DNA of 9,490 bases. Origin: Promethearchaeota archaeon (GTDB lineage: Archaea > Asgardarchaeota > Lokiarchaeia > Sigynarchaeales > SOKP01). The stretch's first letter is position 1; each line of letters starts with the position of its first letter. Location of the stretch: assembly GCA_016839425.1 (NCBI GenBank), contig JAEOUI010000163.1, positions 1-9,490 of the forward strand. The letters run 5' to 3'. Shown piece after piece: positions 6,383 to 9,490 of this stretch. The notes under the pieces are model-generated. The model ran no database searches. It worked only from the letters and a program-made list of their open reading frames with translations, and was not told the origin of the DNA. The translations under genes were made by a program, and so were the position numbers.

Positions 6383-6994
6383 ATGTATGAAATGTATAAG
6401 GAATATGAGGATCAAATAGAACAATTAAAACAACAAATCAAGGACTTGCAAGCCAAGCTCAAACAACACCAGTTGTACGAAAAGGAAAACGAGTTTAAGA
6501 TGAAGCAATTAATGGAGGATAACGCCAAGTTAAACGCCCAACTCAAGAGCAAAATGGTTCAAGCAAGTCATCCTTTAGAACAGGTCGAGGTTCCCTCTTA
6601 TGATGTTAAAGTAAGCGTTCAGCAGGGACAAACTCCTTCTCCAGCCATTAAAGCTACGTCTACCCCGGCAAACATTCCCTCACCAAAGCAATATAGTGCA
6701 CCCACTAATACACCCCCAATACCTCAAGATCAAACAAATGTTCAAACAACTTATCCTCAATCGAGTCAAGCTATAAATCCATCAGTCGACACTCAAGGGC
6801 AAAGAGTACTTCATTCCGCACCGATAATAACACAGAACATGTCAACCGGTACGCTTACAAGAATTTGCCCTAATTGCGGTGCAATGGGTTTTGCAATCAA
6901 GGAAGTAGAAGATAAAAACCACATCATCAGTTACGTGCCCCGGAGGATTTATGCTAAGAAAAAAGTATGTACTAAATGCTTTCTCGAATTTTGA
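6383..6994 (+). CDS. Coiled-coil protein with Pro/Thr/Gln-rich linker and C-terminal zinc ribbon
   Basis: A 203-residue soluble protein with three visible parts. Residues 1-60 form a Lys/Gln/Glu-rich coiled coil (for example DQIEQLKQQIKDLQAKLKQ). Residues 61-155 are a disordered linker rich in Pro, Thr, Ser, Gln and Asn, with repeated TP, SP and PP pairs. Residues 159-203 form a compact zinc ribbon: CPNC (Cys162, Cys165), then IISYVPRRIYAKKKV, then CTKC (Cys196, Cys199) four residues before the end. Four cysteines in two CxxC knuckles about 30 residues apart should bind one zinc ion. The fold resembles ribbons that bind nucleic acid or protein partners, but I cannot name the family. The layout of oligomeriser, flexible spacer and binding head suggests a scaffold or adaptor. 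ATG 6383 is the chosen start; ATG 6392 (Met4) is equally possible. There is no signal peptide or membrane helix. Confidence 0.8.
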   Translation: MYEMYKEYEDQIEQLKQQIKDLQAKLKQHQLYEKENEFKMKQLMEDNAKLNAQLKSKMVQASHPLEQVEVPSYDVKVSVQQGQTPSPAIKATSTPANIPSPKQYSAPTNTPPIPQDQTNVQTTYPQSSQAINPSVDTQGQRVLHSAPIITQNMSTGTLTRICPNCGAMGFAIKEVEDKNHIISYVPRRIYAKKKVCTKCFLEF

Positions 6995-7136
6995 GCTCTA
7001 TAATTTATTTTAATCCTGAAAAACATTACTTGAATTGAAAAAGAAAAAGATTGTTCCAAGATTTCAAGAAATAAATTAGTTAAAGGATTAGAATTCTAAT
7101 ACTCTTGTTATATCAAGGAAGGAAAAATCTTAAGGT

Positions 7137-7337
7137 TTATATTATGAAATAGATTAAGTATACCATTATATATAACATGCTAATTGGAAACGAAAACAGC
7201 ATAATAATAAATCCAGCTGGAACAAATAAAATATCGGATAATATCGTAATTCTGTAACAATTCATTTTTTTAATTTTATTTCTATTATTTTTAATTTGGG
7301 AAGATTCATTGAAAAAAGATAGTATCCAAGAAATCAC
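7137..7337 (-). CDS. Possible small membrane protein (doubtful ORF)
   Basis: A 66-residue frame starting with GTG at 7337. Residues 37-66 (LFVPAGFIIMLFSFPISMLY onward) are strongly hydrophobic, enough for one long or two short membrane helices; residues 13-26 are polar and basic (SQIKNNRNKIKKMN). TTTAAATT on the minus strand at 7368-7361 lies 24-31 bases before the GTG, the same leaderless spacing as neighbouring genes. Against it: Phe, Ile, Leu, Tyr, Asn and Lys are what random A/T-rich sequence encodes, the start is GTG, and no domain is recognisable. It could be real or noise; I lean slightly to noise. Confidence 0.3.
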   Translation of the reverse strand: MISWILSFFNESSQIKNNRNKIKKMNCYRITILSDILFVPAGFIIMLFSFPISMLYIMVYLIYFII

Positions 7338-7379
7338 ATTAAATAATTCAATTTAGAATCAATTTAAAGGCACCTACCT

Positions 7380-7387
7380 TTTATAAA
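7380..7387 (+). promoter_or_regulatory. TATA box of the DNA methyltransferase gene (leaderless-type spacing)
   Basis: TTTATAAA lies 25-32 bases before ATG 7412, the standard archaeal distance to a transcription start at the start codon. No ribosome-binding site is visible between the box and the ATG, which fits a leaderless mRNA. Confidence 0.6.
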
Positions 7388-7411
7388 GTAATAAAACCAT
7401 TATATAATATA

Positions 7412-8314
7412 ATGCAAGATGAAAAAGCAAAAAATACAACGAACACTAAGACTAGCTCCTTTGGAGTATCGAAACGAGAAAACCACGATTCAAGCTCGTT
7501 TTACGACACGAACTTGTATAAATCCTTATCGAGACCTCGCAATGTAATCTATCATGACAATTCAAGCGATATCCCCGATTCCGTTCTAGACAAGATAATT
7601 CACGGAGATAGTCAGGATATGTCGCTCGTACCGGACGAATCCGTTCACTTAATGGTCACATCGCCACCGTATAATGTGACCAAGGAATACGACGCCGATT
7701 TATCCTTATCAACCTATTTAAGCATTTTAAAGCAAGTTTTTTCTGAAACTTGGCGAATTCTAGTTCCAGGGGGCAGGGTAGCGATAAACATAGCAAACAT
7801 CGGAAGAAAACCCTACATCCCATTGCATTCATTCGTCATCCAGATCATGTTGGAAATCGGTTTCCACATGAGGGGCGAGATCATCTGGAACAAGGGCGCC
7901 TCTGCGGGCATTTCATGTGCGTGGGGATCGTTTGCCTCCGCCAGCAACCCGTGCTTGAGAGATGTGCACGAGTACATATCGATATTTTCGAAACTTACTA
8001 TTAAACTCGAAAAGGGAGAAAAAAAAAACACAATCCAGAAAGAGGACTTTGTCGAATGGACGAAATCGATCTGGAATTTTCCTGCGGAGTCAGCCAAGAA
8101 AGTGGGCCACCCCGCACCGTTTCCCATCGAATTACCAAAACGATTGATGCATTTTTACACTTACGAAGGAGATGTCGTGTTAGATCCATTTATCGGCTCG
8201 GGTACAACGGCAATTGCAGCTTTGCAGATTAATAGACATTTCATTGGATTTGATACTTCTTTAGAATATATCAACTTGGCAAAAAAAAGGATTAATGAAT
8301 GGCGCTTGAATTAA
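7412..8314 (+). CDS. Beta-class DNA methyltransferase (amino-methylating, probably N4-cytosine), apparently orphan
   Basis: Transfers a methyl group from S-adenosylmethionine to an exocyclic amino group of a DNA base. Seen: 300 residues. Residues 1-50 are Ser/Asn/Lys-rich and probably disordered. HGDSQDM (64-70) leads to the catalytic motif IV TSPPYN (83-88). Then come VPGGRVAINIANIGRKPYIP and GEIIWNKGASAGISCAWGSF (155-174), GHPAPFPIELPKRL (232-245) and the AdoMet-binding motif I DPFIGSGTT (258-266). Catalytic motif before AdoMet motif defines the beta class. SPPY is typical of N4-cytosine enzymes, but N6-adenine cannot be excluded. The GASAGISCAWGS and SNPCLRDVHEY block recalls archaeal enzymes that methylate CTAG; that is memory of a family, not proof. 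No restriction endonuclease gene is adjacent. A run of ten A at 8019-8028 lies inside the frame. Its stop overlaps that of the convergent gene. Confidence 0.92.
   Translation: MQDEKAKNTTNTKTSSFGVSKRENHDSSSFYDTNLYKSLSRPRNVIYHDNSSDIPDSVLDKIIHGDSQDMSLVPDESVHLMVTSPPYNVTKEYDADLSLSTYLSILKQVFSETWRILVPGGRVAINIANIGRKPYIPLHSFVIQIMLEIGFHMRGEIIWNKGASAGISCAWGSFASASNPCLRDVHEYISIFSKLTIKLEKGEKKNTIQKEDFVEWTKSIWNFPAESAKKVGHPAPFPIELPKRLMHFYTYEGDVVLDPFIGSGTTAIAALQINRHFIGFDTSLEYINLAKKRINEWRLN
8311..8314. other. Overlapping convergent stop codons (TTAA)
   Basis: TAA at 8312-8314 ends the methyltransferase on the + strand, and TTA at 8311-8313 is the TAA stop of the surface-protein gene on the minus strand. The two coding regions therefore share two bases, with no room for a terminator between them. 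Each transcript must run into the other gene's 3' end. Confidence 0.9.
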
Positions 8315-9490
8315 AGCTCAAACACCTTCTTGCACGACCAGCACTTTTCTCCATTGTCCTTGAGCTTGGTGGCGCAGTTGAGACAATAGATCACGTCGCA
8401 GTTCGGGCATACATAGCTTGACCCAACGATGGGGCCCTTGTGCACGACGCAAGTGAGCCTTTGCCGTTCCAGCTCCATTTCAGTTTCCGTTTTATCCATT
8501 TTGCCTTTTTCAAGTAGATCTTGGCTTCCATCTTCCAAGAGCGGTGCTTTCACTATCTTATTCTTCTTTGCCTCTTTTTCCGGGAATTTCATTAACTTGC
8601 GTCTACTCATCGTTCTCGAGATCGCGTTAGAGGATTGTAACGCATTTACTTTTCTTCGTTTCGACACGAAGATTCCGAAACCTACAAGCCCAATGGTCAC
8701 AGCAATGACAACTATTACGATAACCGTTTCAAAAGGAAGGCCCTCGGGTTCGACGATCTTCACGACGATTTGGATTACCGATTCGTTCAAGTTCACGTCA
8801 ACAACCCTCAAGGTCACGGCGTACTGTCCCGCCTCGGCGTAGGTGTGGACAGGATCTCGAACGGTCGAGAAGTTTCCGTCCCCGAAGTCCCAATAGTATT
8901 CAAACGGCATATTCCCACCTGTACCGTCGTAAACGAGTTGGAACTGCGTTCCAAGGATGATAGTTGTTGCGCTAGTGCGAAAGCTCGCTTCTGGAGAGGA
9001 ATCGATGATCGGAAAGGAATCTTGATTTAATGCCAAACCAGAAACATTATAAGCAGAATCTGCGATTCCGTCGTTGTTTTCATCGATGTTTGAATGATCG
9101 CTCCAATAATTGCCAATATCTCCGAAATACCATTGATTTGATGTAGTGTTGTCTTCAGCGTTAAATCCGTTTTTAACGAAAAAATTGTTATAGATAATAT
9201 TTTCATTACTTGAATCCAATGTAATTCCCCCTATTTGATTAAAATTTACTAGATTTTGAGTGATATTGTTTGTATTGCCGTTGATTATTTCTATTCCTGT
9301 GCCATTATTGTTAAGAATTTGATTTCGCTTTATTAAATTATCACTACTATAGATAATAGCAAGACCATTACCATTACGATAGATCTTATTTGATTCAACA
9401 ATATTATATGCCGTATAATACACGAGTTGGAAACCGTATATTGAGGAATTTGAAATTTCATTATTTAAAACTAGATTATACGAAGAATAA
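8311..9490 (-). CDS. Surface beta-helix/PKD protein with one membrane helix and intracellular RING-like zinc module; N-terminus beyond window
   Basis: The frame is open to the right edge (392 residues visible), so the start and any signal peptide lie outside; GTG at 9423 is not the real start. From the N-terminal side: Asn/Ile-rich repeats of about 22-24 residues, as in NosD-like right-handed parallel beta-helices, ending in the NosD-type GDIGNYWSDH and DENNDGIADSAYNVSG (about 9123-9036). A PKD domain follows (9000-8752; YYWDFGDGNFS, DPVHTYAEAGQYAVTLRV). One membrane helix (8727-8665, TVIVIVVIAVTIGLVGFGIF) is followed by a basic stop-transfer SKRRK. A charged linker leads to a C-terminal cysteine module (8451-8332) with the pattern C-x2-H-x10-C-x2-C-x4-C-x2-C-x10-C-x2-C, able to bind two zinc ions in a RING- or B-box-like cross-brace. 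The beta-helix and PKD should be extracellular, the zinc module cytoplasmic. Function is unknown; adhesion plus intracellular protein binding is inferred. G+C is about 23-25% in the beta-helix and up to 60% in the PKD part. Confidence 0.88.
   Translation of the reverse strand, partial: YSSYNLVLNNEISNSSIYGFQLVYYTAYNIVESNKIYRNGNGLAIIYSSDNLIKRNQILNNNGTGIEIINGNTNNITQNLVNFNQIGGITLDSSNENIIYNNFFVKNGFNAEDNTTSNQWYFGDIGNYWSDHSNIDENNDGIADSAYNVSGLALNQDSFPIIDSSPEASFRTSATTIILGTQFQLVYDGTGGNMPFEYYWDFGDGNFSTVRDPVHTYAEAGQYAVTLRVVDVNLNESVIQIVVKIVEPEGLPFETVIVIVVIAVTIGLVGFGIFVSKRRKVNALQSSNAISRTMSRRKLMKFPEKEAKKNKIVKAPLLEDGSQDLLEKGKMDKTETEMELERQRLTCVVHKGPIVGSSYVCPNCDVIYCLNCATKLKDNGEKCWSCKKVFEL

Larger units (their letters stand above)
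6995..7411. other. 417-base A/T-rich spacer with one doubtful minus-strand ORF
   Basis: Apart from the uncertain 7137-7337 ORF I see no gene. The spacer contains a 14-bp perfect palindrome, ATTAGAATTCTAAT, at 7087-7100. A divergent promoter zone near its right end has a minus-strand box TTTAAATT (7368-7361) and a + strand box TTTATAAA (7380-7387). No long T-tract follows the zinc-ribbon gene; TAATTTATTTTAATCC at 7001-7016 is the nearest thing to a terminator. Confidence 0.5.

Noticed and set aside
4290..6573. CCTTTAGAACA repeated near 4290, 6183 and 6571
   Set aside because: Short A/T-rich matches of this length are expected by chance; two copies are coding (Pro-Leu-Glu) and the spacing has no pattern.
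7087..7100. 14-bp perfect palindrome ATTAGAATTCTAAT
   Set aside because: About one such palindrome is expected by chance in a window this size and composition, and it is not placed at an obvious promoter.
7337..7339. Minus-strand ATG two bases upstream of the GTG of the doubtful membrane ORF
   Set aside because: It is followed immediately by TGA, so it cannot start that frame.
7750..8189. Alternative frames on both strands inside the methyltransferase gene
   Set aside because: The methyltransferase frame carries all catalytic motifs in order across this region; the others have no recognisable features.
8429..9030. Plus-strand open frames opposite the PKD, membrane and zinc-module part of the surface-protein gene
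   Set aside because: The minus-strand frame has clear PKD, membrane and zinc motifs. The + strand frames are Ser/Thr-rich mirrors favoured by the high G+C of this stretch.
1..9490. CRISPR arrays, insertion sequences, attachment sites
   Set aside because: I saw no regularly spaced repeats, transposase-like frames or terminal inverted repeats with target duplications.

Overview
The window looks like chromosomal DNA of an archaeon, most likely an Asgard (Promethearchaeota, Lokiarchaeia-like) lineage. The archaeal call rests on a full-length formylmethanofuran dehydrogenase subunit A (FwdA), on A/T-rich TATA-type boxes about 25-30 bases before several start codons (leaderless-style promoters), and on bare T-tracts in place of hairpin terminators. 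The Asgard call is weaker. It rests on low G+C, many short coiled-coil or zinc-ribbon proteins, and a surface beta-helix/PKD protein with an intracellular RING-like zinc module.

Layout. On the left, purF (glutamine PRPP amidotransferase) runs leftward and off the window edge, lacking only its extreme C-terminus. It diverges from mobA (molybdenum cofactor guanylyltransferase). mobA is followed by fwdA, which has its own promoter region and a 16-bp palindrome just before its start. mobA and fwdA make metabolic sense together: MobA makes the guanine dinucleotide form of the molybdenum/tungsten cofactor, and the FwdB partner of FwdA needs that cofactor for CO2 reduction in the archaeal Wood-Ljungdahl pathway. 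No other fwd subunit lies in the window. Next comes a seven-helix membrane protein of unknown function.

The middle (about 5.1-7.4 kb) holds small, poorly characterised genes separated by long A/T-rich spacers: a 77-residue charged helical protein, a 67-residue winged-helix protein, a convergent 75-residue coiled-coil protein, a 203-residue protein (coiled coil, Pro/Thr/Gln linker, C-terminal zinc ribbon) and a doubtful 66-residue membrane ORF. Two spacers exceed 300 bases without a confident gene.

On the right, an apparently orphan beta-class DNA methyltransferase (TSPPYN before DPFIGSGTT) converges on a large surface-protein gene. Their stop codons overlap in one TTAA. The surface protein enters from the right edge and runs, in order, through a NosD-like beta-helix, a PKD domain, a single membrane helix, a basic/acidic cytoplasmic linker and an eight-ligand Cys/His module. 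Both genes show sharp internal swings in G+C.

The most interesting item is this single-pass protein that couples an extracellular adhesin-like domain to an intracellular cross-brace-type zinc module. Next are the coiled-coil/zinc-ribbon protein with its neighbours, and the orphan methyltransferase, whose homologues may target CTAG. There are no rRNA or tRNA genes, CRISPR arrays or insertion sequences that I can support.
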